A DNA stretch of 64,000 nt from Diphasiastrum complanatum (Eukaryota > Streptophyta > Lycopodiopsida > Lycopodiales > Lycopodiaceae): contig MU832121.1 in the NCBI GenBank assembly GCA_029204225.1, positions 1 through 64,000 on the forward strand, in the 5' to 3' direction. Below, one piece after another: positions 11,760-22,990 of the stretch. The notes below the pieces were generated by a model. That model was not told where the DNA came from. It made no database searches and was given only the letters and a program-made list of their open reading frames with translations. The translations under genes and the position numbers were made by a program. The first letter of the stretch is position 1. Every line of letters begins with the position of its first letter.

Positions 11760-12838
11760 TTTTTGATGATTTTCCAGACGAACATTTATTCGAGATTTCA
11801 TCTACAAATTCGTTATATTCTGATATTATTACTTATCTTAAGGATTAGATATATCTGGATGGTTACGATTTGGAGCAAAAGACAGTTTTTCAATATAAGG
11901 TAGCACCTTATACAATTATTAACAATGTTCTGTACAAGCTTGGTGCTGACCATCAACTCTGGTAAGCCTACAAAAGCAATGAGTTGGCCATTGACACCAA
12001 TCCTGTCTCTTGCACCATTCGAGAAGTGGGGGATTGACTTTGTCGGTCCAATCAAGCATGTTACCGACATACGAAATGTCATTATATTCTAGTTGCCATG
12101 TATTATGCTACCAAGAACGTTGAAGCAGAGGTGACGAAACGAAACAATGCGAAAACTGTTGCGACGTTCTTATTCAATAGTATAATCACAAGATATGGTT
12201 GTCCACTCAAACTAGCAAGTGACCGAGGTACACATTTTTTAAATGATCAAACACAGAAAAACTACACCGTATAGTCCAAAAGCAAACGGGTTGACAGAAA
12301 GAGCTAATGGAATCTTATGTAAGATCTTGACTAAAATTACTATTGCACATGCAATGGATTGGAATCAGAAACTACCATCAGTTCTCTGGGCTTATCGCAA
12401 CACAAAGAAAATCATGACAAAACAGATACCATGTTTTCTTATATATGGTATGCATCCTATTTTGTCAATTGAATTCAAGGTGAAAACCTTTTGTATTCAA
12501 GCTCAACGAACAGATGCAGAATGTATAAACAAAAGGTTGACTAATATTGAAAAACTAGCTGAAGCTCGAGAGACTTCACAAAAATTAACGAAAGAAATAA
12601 CAAAGAAAGAAGAAATATGACAGTCATATAAAAAAATGTGATCTTAAAGCTGATGATTATGCGCTGATATATGATAGTCGCCATCAAAAGTTCTCTGGAA
12701 AACTCCATATGCGATGGCTTGGACCTTATAAAGTCATAGAGGTGTTTGACAATGGTTCTGTGCAACTTCAATCACTTGAAGACGAACTATTACCGACACA
12801 TATTAACAGCTCCAGATTGAAGAAATATTACCTTTGAC
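11760..12838 (+). pseudogene. GypA integrase region, copy 1
   Basis: Follows the left LTR directly. It starts with the RNase H-integrase linker (FEISSTNSLYSDIITYL), loses the zinc-binding part by deletion near 11960, then shows ATKNVEAE, FNSIITRYGCPL, the NGLTERANGIL segment with the third catalytic acidic residue, and the C-terminal GPY motif (MRWLGPYKVIEVF near 12709-12747), ending in YYL and a stop at 12838. Several frameshifts separate these pieces. The GPY end without a chromodomain points to a non-chromovirus gypsy lineage; homologues lie at 26735-27695 and 18906-19143. Confidence 0.8.
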
Positions 12839-13300
12839 CAGAATTTTTTTTATTCTTATTATTTTCTAGTATTTTTTTAGAAATTCATCGCGAATTTTCT
12901 TTTATCTTGTCTAAATTTTTTCGTGACTTTTCTTTTATTTATTTTTTCTAGAAATTTTCTAGAAATTTTTGAGAATTTTTCTTGACTTCTCTCAATCTTT
13001 CAATATCATTTTAAAAAGTATTTTCAAGAACTTTTTGAGATTTTTTTCGCGACACTTAATTTGTTAATCAAATTTTCGTAAATCGTTTTCGAGAATTTTT
13101 CTAGAATCTTTTCTAGCATTATCTCCAGTCTTTTGAGAAATTTTCTAGTATGTTGCTAAAATTTTTGAGAAATTTTCGTGAGTTTCTGTAACATTTTTTT
13201 AAAGATCCTTCGAGAAAGTTTCGCGAAACTTTCTAGAATCTTTCTGGCATATTTTCGAAAATCTTTCAAGAATCTCTCGACCTACTTTTTATATCCCTCC
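12839..13300 (+). promoter_or_regulatory. AT-rich spacer with nine TTCnnGAA boxes (heat-shock-element-like), GypA copy 1
   Basis: Between the integrase stop and the extra ORF lies a T-rich stretch with nine palindromic TTCnnGAA boxes between about 12945 and 13275: TTCTAGAA, TTCGAGAA, TTCGCGAA and TTCAAGAA variants. Three stand exactly 11 bases apart (13209, 13220, 13231). TTCnnGAA is the core of heat-shock-factor sites, and plant retroelements such as ONSEN are known to be heat-driven by such sites in their LTRs. Function here is inference. Related spacers occur at 27696-28150 and, inverted, at 18430-18905. Confidence 0.5.
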
Positions 13301-13667
13301 ATTAAAGATGATGGCCACGTGATCATCATTATTCACACGTGTGTACGCTCATAGATATTGTTTCTCCTTAATTGATTTTTTTCTTTTCACAAACGGCCTT
13401 CCGTCATTAAAGATCGATTTGGCAAATTATAGTTTCAAACACTGAGCCATGCACGTCCTCCATAAATGGAAGTGACAGATGTCAAGTCACCATGCCACAT
13501 CATCATCCCTTCCACACCGCTACTGCTTATCAGAGTTATTTTCCATTTTTCTTCTTTACACTTTCTACTTGCGAGTTTATGCTTTCCTGCGCTCATTCTC
13601 TTTGCGATCAAATCACTTTTTTGCGAACTATTGTCGATCTACGAAGCTATCGTTAAACATTCGAACA

Positions 13668-15112
13668 ATGGCTTCCGGATCAGGTTCTAGCTCTACTATC
13701 ATCTGGAAAGCACGCGCATGAATCCATCTGGCATCCATCTAGTCCTTTTTGGATCGATGCAGGTTGGGTGATTTGAAAGTGGACCCCTCCATCATCCTCT
13801 CTGAAGTCAGTACAGAGTTTGTGAACTCTATCCATTCAATTTCGGAGGAGGAATTCAAAGTTATGTATGAGGCAAATTCTTCACTATCTCTGAAGATTTG
13901 TTTTTCACAGCCCTCGGACTACCATTGGATGGGAAGCTGGTTGCGACCAATAAAGAGTCGGTGGATGAAGCTGCCCACTTTTTGAGCAACTGCTTTGTAC
14001 CCACGAAGGGATACAAAATTTCTATGATCCGAGATGCCACATTCAAACTATTTTGTAAATACGCAAACCAAGACATATTTTTGACGGATGCGGATGCGAC
14101 AATATCAGTACAAATTTTTGGCTACATATTGGATGCGCCTGCGGGTAATCCAGTATGCTTTGGCGTTATCACTTACAAAGCCTTTTTGCAATGGATCAAA
14201 CATCAAAAGTTTTTTGGAGTTGGAGCCCATGTCTCTCGCCTGTGCGCTCGTTTTCAAATTTTGACCGATCCAGAGAAAATACTGCTGACGGGAAGGATGT
14301 TGGCTCCCAAGCCAATTGATCTTTCCAATCTAATTTTTGTACCTACTCCGGTTCCAGTCGATGCTGCACCAACAGTCGAAGTAGCAGCCACAACTGCTAT
14401 GGAGAGTAAAGCTGTGGCAATGGAAACCGATGGAGCTGCTGATTCTTCAAAGCTAGCATCTGCTTCCACATCTCAGAAGCAACTGAGTGCATCCACCTTT
14501 GAGGATGATGCAACCCAGTCTGATACATCCGACAAGGGACGAATTGTTGCTGAAGGCGACACTGGGGCACCTGTGGTGGATGAAGAAGAACCAGACGACC
14601 AGCCCCAGTGGTTTCGATCCATGACAGAGAAAGCCAAGAATCTAGTGGCTGAAGTATATGAGTTTGACAAGTACCACCGTCAACTCACGATGCAACTTAT
14701 CACCTTAGAGAGAAAATCACTAGAATTTCTGAAGGAGTCCTTCGAGAAGATCAATTCGCTCGAATCAGACAACACGAAGCTGATCGAAAAACATCATTCT
14801 CTTGAAACACAGCTTCAGACTTTAATAAAGGAAGCTGATTTTTTGAAGCAGACCAATAAGACGATTTAGGCCAAGTCTGACAATTTTCAGACTCAAAACG
14901 ATTCTTTGAAGCAGCAACTTTTGGTTGCAAATCAACATAATGTCGCGCTCCAGAAACATCTACAGGAGGAGCGAATAAAAAGATTAAAGACAGAAGCTGC
15001 TTTGTCTCTAAGTACCACTGCAGGGTCTGCTTGTTCTTTGTCAAAAGGACTTATCTTGGATCTTTGCTTAACCTTCTTAGCAGGAATTGATCGTGGAGGT
15101 GATGACTTCTGA
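13668..15112 (+). pseudogene. Extra ORF of GypA downstream of integrase, copy 1
   Basis: Starts MASGSGSSS (13668). The first part carries two stops and a frame change near 13895; from 13898 a clean 323-codon frame runs to a TAG at 14867, after which the same frame continues to 15112. Seen features: a conserved N-terminal block (LGLPLDGK, FLSNCFVPTK, DATFKLFCKYANQ, LTDADATISVQ), an Ala/Thr/Ser-rich acidic middle (about 14350-14600), and a C-terminal coiled-coil-like stretch (about 14650-15050). I do not recognise the family. The same block in the same position after integrase at 28396-28947 shows it belongs to the element. It could be a structural, env-position or regulatory protein. It runs into GypB sequence near 15060. 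Confidence 0.7.
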
Positions 15113-16258
15113 GAAGATAAACTCTTCTTCGAAGGTGAAGACTTCCTAGACGACGATGTCTTACTAGAACTCTGACTTTAGAATCATCCTTGACTTTTTC
15201 TTTGTCTTTATCCAATAAGGTGGCACATTCTTTGAATCAATCTTTTGAGAAGGATTTTTTCATTTCAGAACCGTAATAGAATGTTGCTTGGCTTGCTTCT
15301 TCGTCATTGACCCTGTGATCCTGTCTTTCTTCAATATAACTGTTTTTGGCAGTTTTATTGTTGGTTCATCAAGAATATTACGCACTCCAAATCTGGTCAG
15401 ATCCATATGATTTAGAATCTACTCATCAGTAAGTTCTGCATTGTCATCATAAGTCAAGACATGACTCACAGGAATGAGTTCATTTTCAATCGGATATGGT
15501 ATAGGTTTCGTTGATATCCAAGCTACATTTAGCACATTCAATGGAAAAGTGATCGGTGTATCCAAGTTTTAATCCAATAATGAAATCTCGCTCAAATTTG
15601 ATTGATTATCTTGTTGACACATATATCCTACTGTACAGTCAATCGTTGTAAGAGCTTCATTCCAGTTGACAGTATCGGTTTGAGAATCGTAATGAACTCC
15701 CAATTTTTTTTTTGGTCGGTCACAAGTATGTTCCGTTGTTGATGAATCATCATTCTCTTTTTGAACCTTTGGTTTGATAGTCCAAGTTGTAGGATTAACC
15801 TTGACTGCACATTCACGATTTTCAAAAGTGACTTTTCCGGTACCCCAATTATGAATTACTTGCGCAACTCATAACCATGGGAGTCCCAATAGGACTCGGT
15901 AGACATTTGGTGTTTCTGGTAGGTCCATTACTACGAAAGTAATGATGAACTGTACTCCGACAATTCTGACAGGTATATCTTCAACTATTATGACAGGTAC
16001 TTCGACTATTGCTCTAGAAGCTTCAAGCTCCTCTTCTTCTTGCAGATGTTTAATCCACTGCCTCATATCCTGATATCTTCTTTTTTCTGTATAAAGATTT
16101 AAATAGACTCCAGATGCTTTTGGTATATCAGTTAATGGTATAGAATCAGTAGGTATTGGATCTGCTACCGGTTCTTTATGCTTCTGTGTTCTGGTGACCA
16201 CCATCAAGGGTACACTTGGTTTATTCTGAGCTATTGGTCTTTGCTTGATTGTTATCAA
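15060..16258 (-). pseudogene. GypB gag-protease fragment, second copy
   Basis: Minus-strand sequence related to 8262-9568. The 129-codon frame at 16258-15869 ends in VQFIITFVVMDLPETPN and YRVLLGLPWL, the protease end. The linker below it (15825-15628 and further left) is broken. It directly abuts the end of the GypA extra ORF and the copia RT, so it is one block of a mosaic. Confidence 0.75.
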
Positions 16259-16337
16259 ATTTATAGGAGTTGTAGCCAGTGGTGGCTCCTCACATTGGGC
16301 TACGAGGGGCTTACTCTATATCAGGGAGTAGGCAAGG

Positions 16338-17735
16338 TTGGGTGGATCAGTTAGTGTTTGCCCTACTATGATGTTAGGATCTATTACAACTAGCAAGGTG
16401 ATAGTGAGTAGGGATGTTATTTCTTATGAAGGACATGCTTGTGATCTGGATGATTATGCTACTAATCATCTTGATGCCAAAGATCATGACAAGATGGAGG
16501 AGGAGCCTCCAATTGAAGAAGAACTTGAGGATCCACCTCAAGATGCAAGAACTCCAAGAACTCCAAGAAGATCTACAAGGGCAAGGACCGAGCCATTGAG
16601 GCTCACCTATGATGGTCAAGGTGATCAAAGAGAAGGCTCATCATCTTTCACATCTTACACCTTTCTTACTTCAATGTTAGATGATCCAACATGCTATGAA
16701 GATGCTTGTAAATCTAAGAGTTGGATGGATGCTATGCAAATAGAGTATGATGCTCTCATTGAGAATCATACTTGGGATCTTGTGAATCTTCCTCAAGGGA
16801 AGAAACCACTTGATTGCAAGTGGGTGTTTAGATTGAAGTATAATCAAGATGGATCAATAAGTAAGCATAAAGCTAGGCTTGTAGCCAAAGGTTTTTTACA
16901 AACCAAAGGCACTGATTATGATGAGACTTTTTCTCCTGTGGCTAAGCTTGTTACTATCAAGTTGATCATTAGTCTTGCTACAACCTTCAATTGGGAGCCA
17001 TTCCAACTTGATTTCACAAATACATTCCTCAATGGTTATTTGGAGGAAGAGATCTACATGAGGCAACCCGAGGGCTTCATCAAGGCAAAGCATGAAGGAA
17101 AGGTGTAGTTTTTGAAGAAGAGTCTTTATGGGATCAAGCAAGCACCTAGGGCATGGTACTCTATGCTAAACTCTTTTCTCATTTCCATTAATTTTGTAAT
17201 GAGTGCTTATGATCCATCATTGTACTTAAGATTTCATGATGGCAAGTTCATTATTCTTGTTTTGTATGTAGATGACATTATCTTGAGTGGTAATGATCTA
17301 GATGGAATTAGAGATGTAAAAATTGCTTTGGCAAAAGAGTTTGAAATGGTAGATCTCGGCCTATTCAGCTTCATTCTAGGAATAGAGGTTATTAGAGGAT
17401 GTGATTTTAGGTTTATTTGTCAATCTAAATATGCTACATCCATCCTAGATAAATTTGGAATGAAGAATTGTAAAGGCATTGAGACACCAATGGAGCAACA
17501 TGTAAAAGCATCTATTGATGGTGATGACGTGTCCTTTGAGGACATCACATTATATAGAAGGCTTATAGGCTCCTTGATTTATTTAACTATAACTAGACTT
17601 GATCTTAGTTATAGTGTTGGAAAGTTAAGCCAATTCATGCAAAGTCCTCTAGTTTCACATTGGAAGATGGCCAAAAGAGTTCTTAGATACATTTCATCTA
17701 CTAAGAATTTTGGCATTTTGTATAGACTAAGAGCC
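16338..17735 (+). pseudogene. Copia reverse transcriptase and partial RNase H
   Basis: One frame from 16338 to 17735 with a single TAG at 17106. It shows the end of integrase (VSRDVISYEGH), the copia RT start (WKSW-like KSKSWMDAMQ, then CKWVFRLKYNQDGS), KARLVAKGF, FSPVAKLVTIK, FLNGYLEEEIYM, SLYGIKQAPRAWY, the catalytic LYVDDIILSG and RRLIGSLIYL. It stops before the RNase H catalytic residues, where minus-strand GypB integrase sequence begins. Apart from the stop, the RT motifs look intact, which suggests a fairly recent loss. Confidence 0.9.
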
Positions 17736-17968
17736 TATAGTGAATTGTCTGATCTGGTTAAGGCTTTTTGTAACTGACTTACATGAAAGACTGGAAAAAC
17801 CTTACTGTTGTGTGGGAGTTTTGGTTCATAGGTGACCTCGCCTAGTCTCCTACTGATGGTAAAGGGACCACAATACCTTGGAGACAACTTAGCACACACT
17901 CTTGATTTGAGGGTTTTAGAGTCGACTGGGACTCTCAAGTAGACTTTCTCACGAGTGGAAAACTGCAC
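17735..17968 (-). pseudogene. GypB integrase C-terminal fragment
   Basis: Minus-strand frame with FSTREKVYLRVP, CAKLSPRYCGPFTISRRLGEV and FPVFHVSQLQKA, the typical integrase end of plant gypsy elements before the chromodomain position. Only this fragment is present; it is separated from the other GypB pieces. Confidence 0.75.
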
Positions 17969-18309
17969 ATCCCGTATGTATAATTGTCATCAGAATTGAT
18001 AATTTTTTGTCCTCTTTCAAGAAACGTTTGCCGAGTTGCAAGCGCCTTTGGTTTTGATCACATAACCTTTAGTTTGAATGACAAACAATCCTTCCCAGCA
18101 GATTTCTAGAAACACCAGAAAAACCATAATAAAAATACCAAAAAATCACCACAACCCTTAAAATACAGAAAAAAAAACCTTCGTCTGATTCACTGTGCAT
18201 AGGTGTGATTCAGATCTATCTACTACCAAGTCGGCGAAATATTATTTCAGAAATAGAAGGTTTCTCAGAGGATCAATTGTCATATTGTCATATTTTTGTC
18301 TATAATTTG

Positions 18310-19143
18310 CCAGATCGATCTTTAATGACGGAAGACCGTTTGTGAAAAGAAAAAAATAAATTAAGGAGAAACAATGTCTATGAGCGTACACACGTGTGAA
18401 TAATGATGATCATGTGGCCATCATCTTTAGTGGAGGGATACAAAAAGTAGGTCGAGTAACTCTCGAAAGATTCTCAAAAATATGCTAGAAAGATTCTAGA
18501 AAGTTTCGCAAAACTTTCTCGAAGGATCTTAAAAAAATGTTATAGAAACTCACGAAAATTTCTCAAAAATTTTAACAACATACTAGAAAATTTCTCGAAA
18601 AACTAGAGATAAAAGATTCTAGAAAAAATTTCGAGAACGATTTACGAGAATTTGATTAACTAATTAAGTGTCACGAAAAAAATCTCGAAAAGTTCTCGAA
18701 AATACTTTTTAAAATGATATTGAAAGATTGAGAGAAGTCAAGAAAAATTCTCGAAAATTTCACGAAAATTTCTAGAAAATTTCTAGAAAAGAAAATAAAA
18801 TAAAATAAAATAAAAGTCACGAAAAAATTTAGACAAGATAAAAGAAAATTCGTGATTAATTTCAAAAAAATACTAGAAAATAATAAGAATAAAAAAAATT
18901 ATGGTCAAAGGTAGTATTTCTTCAGTCTGTACCCGTTAATACGTGTCGGTAATAGTTCGTCTTCAAGTGATTGAAGTTGCACAGAACCATTGTCAAACAC
19001 CTTTATGACTTTATAAGGTCCAAGCCATCGCATATGGAGTTTTCCAGGGAACTTTTGATGGCAATTGTTATATATCAGCGCATAATCATCAGCTTTAAGA
19101 TCACATTTTTTTATATGACTGTCATATTTTTTTTTCTTTCTTT
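18310..19143 (-). pseudogene. Inverted GypA block: integrase C-terminus and TTCnnGAA spacer
   Basis: Reverse complement of roughly 12602-13435. Minus-strand reading gives the integrase end (MRWLGPYKV, about 19060-19015) down to its stop near 18906, then the T-rich spacer with TTCnnGAA boxes (for example 18494-18501), then the sequence upstream of the extra ORF. The block ends near 18310 before the extra ORF itself. With the plus copy it forms inverted arms of about 830 bp. Confidence 0.8.
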
Positions 19144-19679
19144 CTGGCTTTCTTTCGAGGAAAAGCTAAATAAGTTTTAAAAAAATGGTAAAAAAACACA
19201 GCCTTCAAAAAAATATAGACACTTTTTGTGGGTAAGTGCCCATTGCCCGTCATCGACGGGCACAAGCAATTAGTTTTTCTATAAAGATCATTGTTGCCAC
19301 CAATTCTCATTCACCTAAACACAAAGTTGGATGTGCTCTTTCCTATTGCAAATTAGGACATGTCGTTTTCCTTGACAAAAGAGATGCAGACAATGACTTT
19401 CACACTAGTGGTTACTTCCCCGACAACTAGTTGGGGCAAGCTCATAGCCTAGAGCCGACCCACATTTCCAATGCACTTTTTCCAACCTCAAATCAGATTT
19501 CTCAGAAACCACATGTCTGAAAGGAGTTGAGGAAGAGCTGAGAAGGGCTTTTCTTGATTCTCTCCGTGGAAGTACAGTTCTCAGAAAAAGCTAAGTTTTC
19601 TTCCCTTGTACAGTTGTAAATTAGTCTTTTCGACTTTTTTTCCTTTAGAAGTTGAGGCACCTCTCTTTCAGTTTCCAAG
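19144..19679. other. Leader-like sequence upstream of a gag frame
   Basis: No long frame. A short hairpin-like CCCGTCATCGACGGG lies near 19247-19261. It directly precedes the gag start at 19680 and may be a retroelement leader; no primer site or LTR end was found. Confidence 0.4.
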
Positions 19680-20372
19680 ATGACCACTCCTCAGGGACCT
19701 GATCAACCCTTGGAGAGAGGCTTCGACGAACTTGAAACAGAAGCCTTGGCTTACAGTAAAGGGAAGGAACCCATGGAATTGAAAAAACATGAACAGTTCG
19801 CCGAAGAACTCGACGAACTAGTTACCAATGAGCAGTTTCTCCAGTTGGTAACAGAAGTGGATGAACTGAAGTTGGCATTAGCCAATTTCAAGACCAGTGT
19901 GGATGACTCGTTCGCTGAACTCAAAAGCTTGATTTTGAGTTCCGCGAAAGGAAGCCTTCCCTCCACTTCTCAGTTATCCCCTTCTCCACTTCCATCAATT
20001 TCGGGTGAGACTTTATGGTCTCACCCGAGTGTTTTTAAAGATTTAAAGCCTCCTACTTTTAATGGGGAAGAGAAGGATAGAAATGCAGATATTCTACAAA
20101 CCTTCCTCAGCAAATGGAAGAACATTCATGCTCTTAAACAGACCCCTGACCATTTGCAAGCTATCGAGACCAGTCTTTCCTTAGGGCCTATGGCCTATAA
20201 GTGGTGGTTAAATCTCCAGGAGACTGGGCAGACTCCTCGGTCATGGAAAGCTTTTGAAGAAGCTTTCCTAAGAGAATTCCTACCAGAAAATGAGCTTGAT
20301 AGAGCCTGGGAAGCCTGCGAAAGAACAATAAAGGATAAATCCCTCATCCAATATATCTCGCAGTATCGATAA
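19680..20372 (+). pseudogene. Retrotransposon gag-like protein, truncated
   Basis: A 230-codon frame starts MTTPQGPDQ and shows a heptad-like acidic stretch (about residues 35-90), a Ser/Pro-rich linker, then a gag core: LKPPTFNGEE, LQTFLSKWKNI, LGPMAYKWWLNL and WKAFEEAFLREFLPENE. This is the layout of plant gypsy Retrotrans_gag proteins (capsid). A TAA at 20370 interrupts it; the same frame continues with gag-like sequence (IRGFVRGLKDEYK) to about 20510. Near 20690 it meets inverted GypA RT sequence. The family is not otherwise represented here, and an endogenous pararetrovirus seems less likely as no movement protein or RT follows. Confidence 0.7.
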
Positions 20373-20696
20373 GTAATTTTAAAAATTAAAACTATGGATG
20401 ATTATCAGAAAATCAGAGGATTTGTCCGTGGCCTCAAAGATGAATATAAAGTAGAGGTCTAGAGAAACTCGCCTACTACCCTTAAGCAAGCTCTCAGATA
20501 TGCTCAAATCTAAGAGGGCGAGACAACAGCCACTTTCTGAACAGCCTCCTCAGAAAGACTTTCAATTTAATAAGAAATTTTTAAAAAGAAAGAACAAGAT
20601 AAATTTAAAAGTGAAGCTCCTCAGAAATGCCCTTCACTCATACAGCCCTTAAAACCAGATGATTTTGAGAAAGCCAAACAAGAACGTTTTTATATG

Positions 20697-22271
20697 TGTT
20701 TTTATATCACTATATACACAGAAATTATCAATGAAAATTTCAAGAAAATTTCTTAGGAAGGCAGCAAAAATTAAAATCATTATTCCCTGAAAAGTCGCTA
20801 GTGCATTGCAAAGACCAAAGGACATTTTGTTGTAGGCATAAGTGCCCCAATCCGTAGTAAACGTGGTCTTTGAACGATCCTCCTTTCTCACTCCAACTTG
20901 TTTATAACCAGAGAAACCGCCACAGAAACTATAACGCTCTTGACTAGCAACCTGATCTAAGATAGAATAAGTGAAGGGCAGAGGATGATGATCCTTCCTT
21001 GTGGCAGCATTAAGCTTTTGGAAATCCTAGCATATTCGTATTTTGCCAGTCTTCTTCTTTGGAACAACAACAATGAGAGAAACCCATTCACTGCTTAAGA
21101 CGAGATATATAGTAACTGCCTTAAGGTGTCTGTTGAATTCGTCCTTAACCATGAGGGAGTACTTTGGATTGAGATGATACTGTCTCTGTCGAACAGGTAC
21201 AACATCTCCTTTAAGATCAATACAGTGCTCTCCAAATTCTGCAGGTATACCTTTCAAATCGTCGAGCGACCAGACAAAAACATCTTGGTACTCCTTCAGC
21301 AATTCCGTAAATTCAGCTAATTTCGTTTCTCCAAGTGACTTTCAGACATGTACAAATCTGCTAGGTGCAAGTTCAATTAGTTCAGTAGACTCTCGTAGAA
21401 TGATATCTTCTGTCATACTGGCCTTGGTATGGCCATGAATTTCATGCATGGTTGACTCCATAGATATATTCTTTTTGTCAGCTTGGTTCTTATTACCAAA
21501 TTCTTGTTCATATTCGTCAAATTTGTCACTTGAATCATTATCAGACTCTTTAGAGTTCATGTTTGCAACGTTTATTTCTTTATCCACAACATCTGCTTTA
21601 GTGTTGCAGGCATCGAAGAATTCTTCTTCGTCAATATTCTCATAGCATTTGAAATATTGTACTTCGATGTCAGATGCATTGGAAAAAATATTTAATGCAT
21701 AAGAAGAACCTTCTGAGGTAAATTTGGTGTTAGACAAAGGAGTTCCACCTTCATATTTGTCACGATTCCAGGTGATTATTTGTTCTGCTGGCTTACCTCG
21801 ATTATTGGTCTCACCAGTTTGAAATCTCAATTCTATGGATTTCTAGTGAACACTTGCATTTGATTGATAAAGCCAAGGCCGTCCAATTAGCACAGAATAA
21901 GATGGCAAACCAAGTGGTTTGATAACTATAAAATTCATTGTGAAAGGCTTGGCTTGAATGTAAATAGTGACGTCCTTCAATTCTCCAACAGGCTTTCGTC
22001 GCGTCGAATATGCTAAGTTGATATTCTGTTGTGTTTGGTTGAATGTTAGTCAGTCCCAAAGCATGAGATGTGTCTTTTGTTATTATGTCACGTTTGAACC
22101 AAAATCTATCGGCACTTTTTCAATCAAACATTCCGCAATGGTAACATCAATTTTAGGTGCCCCGAGATCTCCTAAATCAATAGACAGTACACCAGCATCT
22201 GGCAAAGAAACTCTTTTCTTCTTTTTAGGAGCAAAAAGACCTTTCAATTACTTACGGTAATAAGTGTTGTC
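20697..22271 (-). pseudogene. Inverted GypA protease-RT block
   Basis: Minus-strand copy of 24624-26199, about 1575 bp on each side. It reads protease (SYSVLIGRPWL region near 21900), an acidic linker (21830-21342), the RT start (EYQDVFVWSLDDLKGI; RQRQYHLNPKYS; VPKKKTGKIRIC then a stop), and NKMSFGLCNALATFQ with IDNF in place of the usual catalytic Asp pair. The stop after RIC, the IDN change and a double stop in the protease are shared with the plus copy, so they predate the duplication or were amplified together. Confidence 0.85.
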
Positions 22272-22990
22272 TTTATGTGTTTAATCAGAAAATATTTTGT
22301 CAGTAGCCGTATTGTGTCATTTAGAAAATGTGTACCACAGTCACTTACTAGTTCAAGAGGACAACCATATCTTGTGATTATAGTTTTGAATAAGAACGTT
22401 GTGACAGTTTTCGCATCGTTTTGTTTCATCGCTTCTGCTTCAACGTTCTTTGTAGCATAATTCGTTGCAACAAGAATATAACGACACTTAGTACGTCGAG
22501 TCACGGGTTTGATTGGACCGACAAAGTCAATTCCCCACTTCTCAAATGGTGCAAGAGGTAGGATTGGTGTCAATGGCCAATTCATTGCTTTTGTTGGCTT
22601 GCCAGATCTCTAGCATGGATCACACGAACGAATATAATTCGATACATCCTTGAACATAGTTGGCCACCAGTACTTGACAGTTAGTATTTTATTAACAATT
22701 TTCTTTGAAGCAAAGTGTCCACCAGCATCCTCTGAATGTAAGGCTTGTACAAGCTTTTTAATATCTTCAGTTTCGAAACATCTTCTTAGTTGTTGATCAG
22801 CACCAATCTTGTACAGGACATTGTTAATAATGATATAAGGTGATACCTTATATTGAAAAATTGTCTTTTTCTCCAAATCATATCCATCCGGATATATCTG
22901 ATTCTTGAGATAAGTAATGATATCAGAATATAACAAATTTGTAGATGAGATTTCGAATAAATTTTCTTCTAAAAAATCTACCAAAGTCTT
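22272..22990 (-). pseudogene. GypA integrase N-terminal and core fragment
   Basis: Minus-strand reading: FEISSTNLLYSDIITYL, a zinc-binding part (HSEDAGGHFASKK, YIRSCDPC), WPLTPILPLAPFEKWGIDFVGP with the first catalytic Asp, and RYGCPLELVSDCGTHF with the second. A stop falls in the knuckle at 22610. It breaks off at RLLTKYF near 22272, where inverted protease-RT sequence follows: an order (integrase then protease) that no gypsy element has, so this is a rearrangement joint. Confidence 0.85.

Noticed and set aside
19680..20372. Endogenous pararetrovirus
   Set aside because: The gag-like core fits gypsy elements, and no movement protein, RT or RNase H follows in the same orientation.
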